Source: Oikopleura dioica
Taxonomy: Eukaryota; Chordata; Appendicularia; Copelata; Oikopleuridae
Length of the DNA: 64,000 bases
Direction: 5' to 3'
Assembly (NCBI GenBank): GCA_907165135.1
Contig: OU015568.1
Coordinates: forward strand, 10,052,501 to 10,116,500
Below the pieces are notes generated by a model, which had not been told where the DNA came from, searched no databases, and worked only from the letters and a program-made list of their open reading frames with translations. Of the stretch, positions 36,906 through 47,963 are shown piece after piece. The position numbers and the translations under genes were made by a program. How positions within the stretch are numbered: the stretch's first letter is position 1; each line of letters begins with the position of its first letter.

Positions 36906-37967
36906 TTAAGCCATAATTGGGACTTGGCTTTTTAGATTGTTTCGCGCAGCTTGATGCTCTCTTGAATGCTTGTAGTGTTCTCTGAATAATGATAATAAAA
37001 ATAATTTTCATGCTTTCATGCTTTGTTCGCCGTCGAGAAAAGATACTCACCTCACATCATGAGTCGAGTGTCCACAATCCTCGCAGACATAAATCTTCTC
37101 TCTCCTCTGCTTGTAATTGAACTTGTGCTTGACTCCGTGGATCTTGTCCAGATGGCTTTCCAAGCTGCACCTCTGCGTAAACGACTTATCGCACTCACTG
37201 CACTTGTACGGCTTCACCCCTGAAAATTTGTGTTACAGACACGAAAACAAAAACAATTCTGAATAATGCCTGTATGAGTTCGAACGTGACGCTTCAGGTC
37301 AAAGGAGTCGTTGAATCCTTTGCCACAGAACTCGCACTTGTACTTCTTGTAGGGACTGTGATTGCGTCGATGGCGATTGAGCATTCTCAGGTGTTTGAAA
37401 GTTTTGCCACAGACCTCGCAGCTCAGAGATTTTTCGCTGTTGCCACCGATACAGGGTTCTTTCTTGATTTCAGGGAAGGTTCGGGGGAGTTGCGCAGGCA
37501 TGTGGACTTGGAAGGGACTTTGGGAATGTACGGGGAAGTTTTGGAGAGAAAGCGCTAGTGGGTTGAACATGGGGAGGAATTGCGAATAAACTGGGTTCGT
37601 AAAGGGAGAGAGGGTCTGTTTGGGCTTTTCTTCCTTGAGAATATTTGAAATGGAGAAATTGCAGCTTTTGAGCGAGTTAGACGAGGTCGAGGAATTCGAG
37701 GTCGATTCTACGTCGATTTCTTCAATGTCCACATCGGACGATGATGAGCCCCCGCATCCAGAGTCTTCGGTGGAAGATGATATGTGAAAGCTATCCCTGG
37801 TTATAATATGGACACGTATTTTGATAATTGACAAAGTGATCAGAATCTTTTCAAATCGGTAAAATCGTTAAAGTAAATAACCATTGCCTGTCAACAAAGG
37901 TCGGTTCTTCTTCTGTCTCGATCCCATTTAGATAGAACGGGACGGGTTTTCCATTCTTCGGACACAT
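36906..37967 (-). CDS. ovo-like C2H2 zinc-finger transcription factor
   Basis: Exon 1 (37967-37882) begins MCPKNGKPVPFYLNG; exon 2 (37796-37270) carries a Ser-rich acidic region and fingers 1-2. The diagnostic Ovo block is clear: CEVCGKTFKHLRMLNRHRRNH, then CEFCGKGFNDSFDLKRH and RTHTG. After a GC-AG intron (37220-37269) comes VKPYKCSECDKSFTQRCSLESHLDKIHGV, then KYRR-like YKQRREKIYVCEDCG, and a last exon (REHYKHSREHQ) ending at 36906. Ovo/Ovol factors control epidermal and germline differentiation. The vertebrate SNAG start (MPRAFL) is not present. The family call is very secure; the paralogue (OVOL1/2/3) is not assignable. Confidence 0.92.
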
Positions 37968-39600
37968 TTTTTTGCAAAAGTTCTTTTCTCTTTCTTCTTT
38001 TTGATGTTTTTTCGGAGACGATTTTCTTAGAAATAGCTTTCTTGGTTTATCAAATTGATTGAATGAATTTCGGAGGACTCGGCGGGAGCTCTCCGAATTT
38101 GAACAGCGCCACCTAGAAATTGCAAGCTCACGTTATCATCAGCGCGCTACCTAGGGATTTATGCAGAGCGAGCTTTCTTGAGCTTCAAAAAGTTCAACAA
38201 GGCAACATTTGACAATGAATAATAAATATAGGTCTTATTTTAGATAAGCTCTCTAATGTTTAGTCATGTCAGTTACTTTGGACTATTCTTATCACCATTT
38301 TTATGTTGCGAAGATATTTCTGAGATGATATTTTGCGGGAATTTTCATGAAAGAAAGGTAACTTATAAATTATACAGGAGCTAATGTATCTCAAGGACAG
38401 TATCCGCTCTGTAGATATTACAAAAGATGAGAACACTCATTTCGTGGTCTTTAGGAAACTTTCTCTAAATATAATGGATCTATAATATAATTTATAAAGT
38501 AAAAACCAGTAAAAGGAAACTGTGCAGGAAAATACAGGCTTCTTTACAAAAATTTTCCAAAAGAAAAGCTCATTTCCTCGAAAATGAACAAAGAGCAGAT
38601 CATCCAAAAACATTTTCGGAGAAAAACAAGTTGTCAATTTCAGGCGTCGTTCTATTATCGCTAAAATGCGGCTTTCGAAGTGCCACAGGGACACATATAT
38701 ATTGTTTTAGTTGATTATTCTAATCACGGCCTTGGAAAGGCGTGAAACCGCCGAGCAAATCGGGCGCAAGGTCTCAGTCACCGGTTTCAGACTGCGTGCT
38801 TGTTCACCGAATCCAACAGAAATTTTCCAGCAAATATTATAATTTGGGAGTGACAGACAAATCGCATTATTGCTGACCTAAAATTCATTATTTCCATCAA
38901 AAAGGCAAGAGTAGAGATAAAAAAGAAAGCTTTAAATTAAAAAATAACTGATTAAAAATCGTATTTCCCACGTTATAAAATACGTCAAAAAGTAAGCATG
39001 AATTGAGTGCTTGTGTTGACATCATGGAAACGGTATTTTAGAAGTCGAATGATGTTTCTTGTCGATGTTCCGTTCGTTACGCAGACCATATCAAACGGCG
39101 CGCTTTACACTAAACACTATTTCCTGATTTTTTCATTTAAAATATGGACTGCCCAACGCGCTGCCCATAATAAATGATGTTCTAATTCCAGAAAGCGTCG
39201 CGAAAACACTCTAAAAATGAATTTGAAAAATGTCGTTTAGAGCACGCCAGCGACAAAAACATTAAACAAGTATACTAAATATTTTTGAATTATTTTTGGA
39301 CAAGTAAAGACCGTAAAAGGGATCGATTAACGAAGCACCTTTACATGGAAATATTCTAGTGGGACCATTATCAATTCAATTATCATCATTATTAGCCCAG
39401 TCTCGAAATCTGTATTTCCTCATCTAAAGTGGAGATCAATTAGCTTTTGATTCGCCCACCTGGGGCTCATCAGAGTCATCTAAAGATCTCTCTGATCAAG
39501 AAGATGGGTACCAGATGCATAAGCTTCCGACAGCTTTTCCAGGAAGTATAAGTCGTCGGAAATTTCCAAGTAATCAGAAAAAAACAAACAAAAACCAAAA
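37968..39600. other. intergenic, no gene supported
   Basis: AT-rich spacer between divergently transcribed regulators (ovo on minus, zinc-finger gene on plus). It could hold control elements; nothing specific can be shown. Confidence 0.5.
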
Positions 39601-40365
39601 ATGTTTGAGAACATTGCAACTAACGGCCTTCTTGCTGATCTTGAGACAATCGCCAATCTTCTGACTCGCGAAACTTCTCCTGGAAACAACTACTATCCTC
39701 CTCATCCATCGTCCCCTGGGTATCACTCTGCACATTCTTCTCCGGCTGCGTACTCATCTCCAGCATTTTCTCCATATCCTCCTGCAGAGATGACTCCAGT
39801 ACCACGATTCAAGATTCTCGTCTGCTCTACGCCGATCACCATTACCAAGTCGCCCTGCTTTTCTTCTCCAGAATTTGTTTCAAACTCCATCGGCTCTTCT
39901 CCTGCTTCAATTCCTTCCCCTCCGTTTCCAACTCAGTCCTTCCAAGTTAGCGATAAAAGGAAATCAAACGCTGGCAAAGCGAAGAAGAAAAAGAAAGCTC
40001 CAGTCAAGAAATCGAAATACTGCCCCTGCGCTGAATGCATCACAGCCCGTTTCGAACTAAGAATTCGGCCTAAACACTCCCGCCATCCTTGCATCATTCC
40101 CGGCTGTGAAAGCTCCTACGCTCAACCTGGCGGATTGAAAGCCCACCTCCTCAACCACGAAAGAAACGACTACGGCTTCATGAAATGCTACATCTGCAAC
40201 TCGACCGCCTTCTCCTTCCGAGATCGCCTCATCGAGCATATCCTCGATCACGAAGAGATGTCGACCGGTTTTGTCAATCCTGCTCTTCCTTTGCCTGTTT
40301 TAGATGCTTCCTTTCTTGACTCGAGTTCACCATTTGATTATGCTCTGGTTTCTTATAATCTGTAA
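39601..40365 (+). CDS. intronless zinc-finger-like protein, 254 aa
   Basis: A single open frame with GC-rich third positions. Residues 1-110 are Ser/Pro/Tyr-rich (low complexity), followed by a basic stretch (KAKKKKKAPVKKSK), which is a probable nuclear signal. The C-terminal part has CPCAEC, then a C2H2 finger (CIIPGCESSYAQPGGLKAHLLNH, C-x4-C-x12-H-x3-H) and a second, looser finger (CYICNSTAFSFRDRLIEHILDH). This looks like a small DNA-binding regulator. No family recognised. Lack of introns may mean a retrogene or a fast-evolving local gene. Confidence 0.65.
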   Translation: MFENIATNGLLADLETIANLLTRETSPGNNYYPPHPSSPGYHSAHSSPAAYSSPAFSPYPPAEMTPVPRFKILVCSTPITITKSPCFSSPEFVSNSIGSSPASIPSPPFPTQSFQVSDKRKSNAGKAKKKKKAPVKKSKYCPCAECITARFELRIRPKHSRHPCIIPGCESSYAQPGGLKAHLLNHERNDYGFMKCYICNSTAFSFRDRLIEHILDHEEMSTGFVNPALPLPVLDASFLDSSSPFDYALVSYNL

Positions 40366-41992
40366 ATAAAATTCTCATCCGACAAAACAAAGTCATCCTA
40401 ATATAATGATAAAGTTTTCTCTGAACTCTATAATGAAAATTATGCGCGAAAGGATAGCTGGGGCATTAATTATCAAAGAACGAGCCCGTGTAAAAATGAA
40501 ATTATGGCAAGTTGAAGCAGAAAGCGCCAGTTGAACTGAAAGCGGCGAGCCGCAGCAAAGTCATGGTGGTGGAGGTGGTGGCACCTTGTATCTGACCCAG
40601 CACAGATTTCAAAACTCGCAATGAAATTGATTAAGGCCCCAATCAACACCATCCACCGCCGTAGCGGGATCAGCTTCCGGTTTACCCTCACTATTGCCAA
40701 ATATGTTATGCCCCTCAAAAATCAAAATTTGCTGAGGTAAAGAAATTTCTTCTAAAATCACGAAGACGATTAAACTTAAACAACCAAGGTTCGAAGTTTA
40801 AACTTTGAACGCGAATGATTGATGCTATAATCAACACTAGATTCTAAATAGTAGTCATCTTGTTGAAGGGCTAAATAGTGGCGAGACCTTGACATGGGTT
40901 AAAGTTTATTGAATTTGATCATGATACACGTTAGAAACCGTAAGACGCGGTATTATTGTATACAGAAAATGTCACGCGCCCAATTTCATCAACAAACTCT
41001 TACCAAATAAATGTGAAAAACTCCCTCTAAAAATAATTCGGCTCCGTTTTCCCAACAGGCGCGGAGTATTAGCAGAAGCTGTCAAATCTGTCGCTTTTAA
41101 TTAGAGCCACCGGTTCAAGTCTCGTGGTGTTAAAAAAACCGAAACTCTGATTTTCTGCTCCTTTCCATTTATCGCCCTGATTGAGAGTGGGTCCATGTTT
41201 CGAATAATCTAATCAGGAGCTGCGCGGAATTGACATTGAATGTATGAAACTGACTTTTCAAATTGAAAAATGATTAGTTTCACACGGAGAAGAGTTTTGA
41301 TCAGTGATTTTAGAGCTATTATCAAGGGAAATTGATTAGAAACTTTCCTAAAAAGGCGCGCTAGAAAACAGCTAAATCTTGAAGAAGTGTAAAAGAAAAT
41401 CAAGGAGGATAAGCTGTGAACTAAAATCTTTCGTAAAAAATAATGTTTCAAAACAGAGATTGATTGTTATTGAAAACAACGTGTACTCTTTGTTCCTGCA
41501 CGTTACCGATTATTTCGTCTAAACTGACGGCAGCCATTATCGGCTCAGCCGCGCGCACGAGGGTTAACCTGCGCTCGCACCGCGTTCAACTAAACGACAA
41601 CGCAAACAACCCGTTGTCGATCTCAGCCAAAGCCGAAAATCACCACCGTGCGACCTGGAGAGCCACCGAGGTGCTCTTCGCCGAGTCCTCAAATACCACC
41701 TGTTTAAGCACAGTTAAGCATGCAAATTTAGCCCCACCTAATGCCAAGGCGCGATTCGGAGACTTCTGAATTAGACCCCAGCGAGACTGTTATTTTTTAA
41801 TACAGAAAATAATTTCAAATAACAGTTCATTTATGAGCCTTGGAGACATAAATAATGCTTGTTGGGCTCGCGAGCACTTATCAACTAGCACAAATTCATG
41901 GGGACTCCCCATTGGAGAGATACACAAGACAGGAAGTAAATGTGGTAAGCAATCGTCCTGTCGCCCTTCGCATCATAAATTATATAAGACTT
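40366..41992. other. intergenic with GC-richer islands, no gene assigned
   Basis: GC-richer islands near 40500-40680 and 41530-41740 have open frames on one strand but no splice context or recognisable family. Confidence 0.45.
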
Positions 41993-42284
41993 ATGCCATC
42001 ACTTAGAGGTCCTTTCCTGACACTTTTAAAAGTATTCAAGGAGAATGCTGGTGAGGGTGGAAAACTTCCTAAGGAAGAATTGAAACAACTGATTGTAGGT
42101 TAGCAATCATAAGCTTAAAATCTTATCAACCAACGTTTCAGTGACTTTTGAATCGTCACCAATGATCGAAGCTCCGGACAAACTCTACAAGATTTTAGAT
42201 CAAAGAGAAGATGGACATATTTCTTTCAATCAGCTTCTAAATTTGCTTATTCAAAATACGACCATATGGTCTTATTACGCATGA
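41993..42284 (+). CDS. small EF-hand (S100-like) calcium-binding protein
   Basis: Two exons (41993-42098, 42142-42284) joined over a 43-nt GT-AG intron encode about 82 residues. The first half (FLTLLKVFKENAGEGGKLPKEELKQLI) matches the pseudo-EF-hand style of S100 proteins. The second half has one canonical-looking EF loop (LDQREDGHISFNQLLNLL). Such proteins bind calcium and act as small switches. The start is chosen because an AG lies just upstream and the size matches; a longer frame starting at 41855 reads through a likely intron or leader. S100 proteins proper are vertebrate, so 'S100-like' is a structural comparison. Confidence 0.6.
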
Positions 42285-42618
42285 TAACCTGCAATGAAAT
42301 CCTCTCTTTTAACTGCTAATAAACTCTTAATAGCCAGAGATCCTGAGCTCGAAGTGCGCGTTTAATTCATTTGCATCAATTTCAAGTTCTTCTGCTCCAC
42401 TGCCCCTAAAATGTGGCAAATAGACTCTGAGAATAAGAAATAATTATTCAAAAACGCGAATCGCAATGAAATCAATTAGATTGGTAGCAACCACTACTGA
42501 CCGCCGTGCGAGGTTCACTTCCGGAAGAGGTCAATATGACACTTGTCTTTCCAGGCAAAAGTCCAGTTTCTAACCGCCGAATCTGCGTTTTTCATGATGG
42601 CTGAACTTGCCATTTGCC

Positions 42619-43486
42619 GGTAGTAGGGATTTCCTTTTCGGCAAAAATGCCGAAAACTTCGATGGTTTTTTCTGATTTCCTTTTCGGCACTTTGCCGAAA
42701 AGCATTTCCAGTTTGAAGCCTATTTTCAAGAAAGCTTTTCGGCACAGTGCCGAAAAGGAAATCACTTTTTTGGGAAAGCTTTTCGGCTAAATGCCGAAAT
42801 GAAAATCGTAATTTTATGAATGCTTTTCGGCAAAGTGCCGAAATGAAAATCATTTTTTGGGATTAACTTTTCGGCAGACCTTTTTATTCAAATTTTCACG
42901 AAAGGCTCTTCTTTACAGTAGAAAATTTTCAAATTCACGCGTCCCCTACCTGGGGGCTCCGCCCCCTAGGTCCTAAGATGCCGGGGTCTAGTCTATGGTT
43001 ACTTAGGGTTACCTTCGGTAACCCTAACTAACCCTAGCCTATCCCCCTCGGGTGAGGTTGTTCTGTCATTTTGCCCAGTTCCCCTAACCCTAACCTTTAT
43101 TTCAGTAAAAACTATAATGCTTATTAATTCTTTCTTGGGAAATTTAAATTTTTCTTAAAATATTAATGCACCACTCTTAATTTCAAGAAGGACATACTGT
43201 CTTCTTCTTTCTAGTCTTTTGAATTCTTTGTTTAAAAAGTGCCGAAAAGCTTTTCCGAAAAACGAATGAAATAAAGTAAATTTTTTCGGCAGATCTGCCG
43301 AAAAACTTTCCCTCTAACATGAATCAATTCTGATTTCTATTTCGGCAAAGTGCCGAAAAGCTTTTCCAATAAATAGGTGAAACATGGTTATACTTTTCGG
43401 CAGTGTGCCGAAAAGTAAATCACAATTATGCCTTCAAAATGATTTTCTTTTCGGCTGCATTTGCCGAAAAGGAAATCCTTACTACG
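42619..43486. mobile_element. palindrome-array foldback element with 8-bp target duplication
   Basis: The ends are inverted repeats (GGTAGTAGGGATTTCCTTTTCGGC and its near complement), flanked by CATTTGCC on both sides (42611-42618 and 43487-43494). Both arms are made of short palindromes of the type TTTTCGGCA-n-TGCCGAAAA, about 15 in all, separated by unique AT-rich spacers of about 20-40 nt. The middle (42940-43110) is different: GC-rich, with telomere-like TAACCCTAACCC runs and CCTGGGGGCTCCGCCCCCTAGG. No ORF. Eight-base duplications point to a hAT-type mobilising enzyme. Confidence 0.7.
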
Positions 43487-43494
43487 CATTTGCC

Positions 43495-44718
43495 ACAGAG
43501 AAGAGTTAATTTGATTTTACATGAGTTTCAATGATTTCGTCACTGGAAACGTTTCATTCGAAACTTCAGCAAATTATCAATTGCTAACGTCTGTAGCGAT
43601 GCCTCATTTTTCAGAAATAAGCATTCAGTCACAGACAGAATATAGCCACTTTTGCCAGTCCTCGTGAAATCGAATTGAACATCCTTTTGGGAGAGGTTTC
43701 GATTTGCCTGCTGTGCCAAAAACGAGTGGGTGAAAGTCAACTAGTGGTTCCCCTAATTGAGCTGTCCGCTATGCCGAAGAGTTGAATGTGAACCATTAGT
43801 GACATTATAGATCAATTATACTCATTTAGAAAAGGCCTCGACCTTGACGCTCTTAACATTATTAATTGCCGAGTGAATGCCGAAGAGTCGCTCGGTTTCT
43901 GCTGCTCTTTGCTTTCCTTTTGCGAGGCATGAAAACCGACGCCACAGAATCGCCTAATTACACTTTTGATATTACACCTAAACGGTTTCACAGCATTATC
44001 CCACCCAAAAAAACTCATTTGCGGCAGGAAAAGCCACCGCTTGAGAGAATAGCTTCCTGAAATAGTGGTCAAACTTGGATATTTTCTTTATATTTTTGAC
44101 AGCTCACCGTGGACTTTTTTATTTATCCGATCATTTATTTAAGAAAACAAAAGTCTTCGGGAATGTAAGTCGGATACAACGGGGACGTAGTTTCATATAA
44201 AATATTTTTGATTGAGTTGGCCTTTTTCACTTATTTTTAATTGAGAATCAGAACCTGGACATAATTTATTTATGTCACATAAATAACACCTCGTAGATGT
44301 CCCATGTGCGGATCTTAGGGACTGGGAAGCAACCTCCAGCAGATAGCTGTCGTCCTCATTCTTGCCTACTGTGAGAGGAGCCGTAGGAAAAATCTTAAAG
44401 TTCCCATTTGCAGAAGTCAGCGCCTGCTCAAATAAATTTGAAATGTTCACATTTGATGACAGAAGAACAGTCTAAAGTCGACCATCAAACGATCAAAGTG
44501 CAATTTGCGAAAATTTAACGGGTCGATATTATCCCCTTTGCGGTCTATCATGTTCAAGGCGGAAGCATTTAGGAAAACTCAAATCAGAAATTAATCACCT
44601 CATTAAATTATAGAATCTCCAAGGGAGAAGAACTTCATAATTCAACTTTTCCAGAGATTGGTCTTTTTTCTTTTATTTCATTTTATGATGGAAATGAAGG
44701 GACAGAAAAGGGCCAAAT
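43495..44718. other. intergenic; possible secreted-peptide exon at 43866-44060
   Basis: No firm gene. The plus-strand frame 43866-44060 has a hydrophobic stretch (RFLLLFAFLL) and then a basic tail and is GC-richer than its surroundings, but lacks an ATG at its start and any splice support. Confidence 0.3.
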
Positions 44719-45007
44719 TTACTTGGCAAGACCTTGTTCTCGAGCGAGTCGGTAGATGGAGTCATCGGATTCGCCCATTCGGCGGAGAGCTCCGCAAATG
44801 GCGAAGGTGGTGTTGGTCTTCAACATGACGCCAGTACCGGGATCGACATCGCAGAAGTTGATCTGGATAGAGGACTTGTCCTAAACAAAGCGGGTTGATA
44901 AAGGGAGTGATAAGGGTGGAGCGTACCTTGGCGCCGATGAGTCGGTTGGAGGCGGTGCACTTTCGGGGGATGTAAAGATCGACAACGCGTCCTTCGTCGT
45001 TCTGCAT
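44719..45007 (-). CDS. RPS21: 40S ribosomal protein S21 (eS21)
   Basis: Two exons (45007-44927 and 44880-44719) separated by a 46-nt GT-AG intron encode 80 residues, the normal eS21 size. The start [20 protein letters not shown] and the block [22 protein letters not shown] are diagnostic. eS21 is a small-subunit protein needed for late 18S rRNA processing. It lies 195 bp downstream of the OXNAD1 stop on the same strand, so it may be the last gene of that operon. Confidence 0.95.
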
Positions 45008-45202
45008 TTTAATTTGTCCGAATCTGGTCTGAATTATTTTCATCAATGAGGGAATCTTGAATTGAGAGGAAAAATTGCTGAAGAAACAGTTTTTCAGAAA
45101 AAAAAGTTTGGAAATCAAGAATTCAAAAAAGAGAAATTTGATAATTTGAAATAGTCTAGTTCATTTAGAATCTTCATCATTGATCTTAAATCTTTGTTGT
45201 TT

Positions 45203-46494
45203 TCACCACCACTTTTCGTAATTGACTTCTGCCAGGTTTATCCAAGAACTGACTTCGTCGCTCATCGCTGGAGGTCCGCAGAGATACGATACTGTTTCCC
45301 TGTTGTCGAATTCTTTCACCTCTTTTTCCGATATTCTTCCCAATCTAAAAATAAGTCATCAAAACATCTAAAAAGATGGCGAACCTAAAAGAAACGCGAC
45401 GAGAATCGGCCAAGTTTCCAAGTGATTGTTGATTTGACAAAAATATTTTAATGTTGAGTTGTGGCAGACTTTCCAAGCACAAAAGCGACTCGTCTTTATA
45501 CAAAACATCGTCCCAGTGACGCCCCGAATACAGTAATGTGATGCTTTCCCAGCCATCGTCGTCGGAGGATAAATGTCTTTTAGAATTTGATGAAAATCAA
45601 AATTTTAAAAAACTACTAAAAAACGATTTCGTCAAGTAAATCGACAGTAATCTATTTTGGAATGAAAAGAGCATCAAATAAGTAAACTTTTCTATTTCAA
45701 AAATGCCCCGTAAGGACCGATTTTATCAAATTTCCTGAGCATCGAAAGAATCGGATTAATTCCAACTCCCCCGGCGATTAGCAGCAGATTCTTCTGTCCA
45801 TTCTTTCTTTTCTTCAAGAACCAATCGCCACCGACTTGAACCTAACCTTCAGGATGCAAAATTGAGCGCTCATCGTAACGATAAGGCAGGAATTTCCCAT
45901 TTCTCTAATTCACGTGTAAATCCGCGCCTCTGGTTGGCTCGTGGAAAGAACGGCGCTCTCAGGGCTGAGTCACTACTTTTTTATGATGAGTAATTTTGCG
46001 CACATGCGATGACTTCTGCTACCAGAATCGTCAGTAAACGGAGCAGAATTTTCTTCTTGACAATTTTCTTGAATTTATAACAGAGTAGAGAAAATATTAA
46101 AATCGACTTTTAAATAATGCTTTTAATTTTATCGACAGTTTGAGCATCCTTTCCGAAACTTTATCTCCAACCTCTGCTTCTTCATAAATCCACCTGACCA
46201 CCGGGTGGTGAGCCTCTCTTATTGCCAATTCCATTTCCTCATCCTTCGGCGACGAGGAAATCGAGTAACCTCCTGGATTGAGAAAATTTGGTGGAAAGAA
46301 ATCAACCCACTGGCCGGGTTGAAAGTTAAAGCGTTCGTCCCCTGTAGCCTACAATTCAACGTTCCAAAGCTTATCCTTGATCCTGCAGATCTGGCTCTAA
46401 AATGGGTCTCTGGAACATTTTCCTCGAGTGTAACTTGTTTTACCGACGATGTAAGCTGGGCGAGCCGCTTTATCCGACATCGAACTAACGACAT
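45203..46494 (-). CDS. OXNAD1: oxidoreductase NAD-binding domain-containing protein 1
   Basis: Starts MSLVRCRIKRLAQL, a mitochondrial-type presequence; the ATG follows an AG acceptor (TTATTATAAG-A-ATG), as for a trans-spliced operon gene. Exon 1 (46494-46383) joins exon 2 (46341-46160) through a 41-nt GA-AG intron; only this join gives FNFQPGQWVDFFPPNF, the flavin-binding motif. Exon 3 (from 45841) has VQVGGDWFF and LLIAGGVGINPILSMLR, the NAD-binding block. Then come LLYSGRHWDDVLY and, in the last exon, GRISEKEVKEF, YLCGPPAMSD and the terminal EKWW ending at 45203, exactly as in OXNAD1. It is a ferredoxin-reductase-like mitochondrial oxidoreductase of unknown substrate. One intron of about 318 nt is longer than the rest. 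Confidence 0.85.
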
Positions 46495-46620
46495 TCTTAT
46501 AATAAATCAAAATTAAAAAAAGAGTTGATACAAAAGTTAAAATCTGAATTAAAAAAGTAGAAAACAAAGCAATCAAAATTTTGGCAGTCTCAGGAAAAAT
46601 CTTCTCTTTTCGAGCATCTC

Positions 46621-47055
46621 TCAGTTGATTTTTTCGATCTTGCAATTTGCGCTAAACAAGCCGCTGTCGAAGCAAATGTCGAGAATTTTCATACTCAGCC
46701 ATGAAATAGCTTAAAACAATTTTAGCCTCCTTTCTCTAGGTATTTGACTTACGAATGCAAAAGTAAATAAACTGAATGACAATTCTGTACAGCTGACTGG
46801 CAGTAGTCGGCTCGGCCATGGTAAGCATTCGGCCGCCGTGCCAGAAAATCATCTTTAGATTGAACCCCTCGGCGCCGGAACCATTAAACGACCACTTGAC
46901 CCTGTCGGAAGCTGTCAGTCTAACGAGCTGATCGGTTGCGTTTTTGATTGCTTGATCAGGGTCCCAGACGTTTTGGAATTTACTTGGGAGGTAACTGTAG
47001 TCCCCATCGCTGGTCACGTGAGCTGGGTTCAACCAGAAAGCGTTGTTTCGTTGTG
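46621..47055 (-). pseudogene. TMEM231: 3' part of interrupted TMEM231-like gene
   Basis: This part holds the remainder of exon 3 (47055 down to about 46753) and a last exon ending at TGA 46621-46623. The residues match the C-terminal half of TMEM231: an ectodomain end with VKWSFNGSGAEGFNLKM, then a membrane helix (QLYRIVIQFIYFCI) and a short tail. No splice acceptor exists at the element border, so this part cannot be joined normally to the 5' exons. TMEM231 is a two-pass protein of the ciliary transition-zone (MKS/B9) complex. The family match is by remembered pattern and is moderately sure. Confidence 0.55.
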
Positions 47056-47320
47056 GAATATCGGATTCGGATTAGCAGTTGCATGGCTCGGCGAGCTCGG
47101 ATTAGCAGCTAAGGAAGCAGGAGCGCCATGACCTACTTCCAGAAGCGGAAGGTGACACAGGCGTAAGAGAGCGAGTGACAAAAAGAAGCTGCAGAGAATC
47201 ACGCAATTCAGTTCCAAAAATTATAGCCCTAGGCTATAATATCTATAGGGAAGGTTAAGAGAATTATTGAGAGCCTCCAAACTCGCGCAGCCGAGAATTC
47301 GAACAACTCTCAAAAAACTC
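47056..47320 (+). repeat. split direct repeat A1 (left terminus)
   Basis: 265 bp, identical base for base to 61605-61869. It starts GAATATCGGATTCGG and ends CTCAAAAAACTC. It contains the internal duplication CGGATTAGCAG and a perfect hairpin arm pair (TTATAGCC/GGCTATAA, 47220-47238). Confidence 0.95.
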
Positions 47321-47963
47321 TTAAGGTAGACCATCATTTGGATTCTTACCACCATCCCGAGTCCGTTAAAGACTATAAACTACCAGTCTCTAAGACTATA
47401 AATAAGCTTCTCAGAAGCTAAAAATTTCTTCAAAGTCCAAGGACTATAAACATTCTAGTCGCCAGCTTCTATACACTTTAGAAGCTAAGAAAGCATCAGA
47501 CTATAATTTCACTGCTTCGGTTTCTTCCGTACACAAAGCAGCCCCTATACTCGTTTCCTTCTACAAATATCGCCCAAGTGCGCAGTACAGGAGATTGAGC
47601 CGCTCAAAACTAAAGCCAAAAAGTTTTAAGCCAAATAAAAAGGGGGGGCGGGCTTACTAATCAGCAGCCTAAGAAGTCTCACGCCGAGACGCCGCAGCTT
47701 CAGCAGCTATTTCAAATTTGAAAAGCGCGCGCGGCGGAGCAGGAGCCAATGGCGAAAGAGCCCCCAAAAGGAAAAAAGGGGAACAAAGCATTCTCTCGAG
47801 ATTCCGAAAGAGAAAAAAAAGCTTCCAAGAATCATTTACGACTGGAACATTACGCCTCTATTTCACTGCCCTCAAGCTCCCATACCTAACTGACCTTGAG
47901 CCCCTGTTTCAACCCCTTCTTAAAACCGGAAAGCAGCTGCTAAACGAAAATCTCTTTCAGTGA
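47321..47963 (+). promoter_or_regulatory. element 5' leader with repeated GACTATAA motifs
   Basis: Non-coding leader between A1 and the first protein. The word ACTATAA recurs at about 47381, 47395 and 47450, with ACTATAAT near 47513, mixed with short inverted repeats (CTTCTCAGAAGC, GCTTCTA...TAGAAGC). The pattern suggests an RNA structure or a binding array. A run (AGCGCGCGCGGCG-like) near 47725 is GC-rich. The leader ends at an acceptor-like TTTCAG just before the first ATG at 47964. Confidence 0.4.

Noticed and set aside
42619-43486. CRISPR array (regular palindromic repeats with spacers)
   Set aside because: Repeats vary in sequence and length, both arms are mirror images, target duplications flank the whole, and the surroundings are animal DNA.
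46736-47032. Independent short gene starting near 47032
   Set aside because: The frame runs without an ATG to the element border and continues the ectodomain encoded on the other side of the element; it is a broken exon.
47718-47963. N-terminal coding part of P1 (same frame, one TGA before 47964)
   Set aside because: The TGA directly precedes the ATG and an acceptor-like TTTCAG; the upstream peptide is very basic and without domain character, so leader is more likely than stop read-through.
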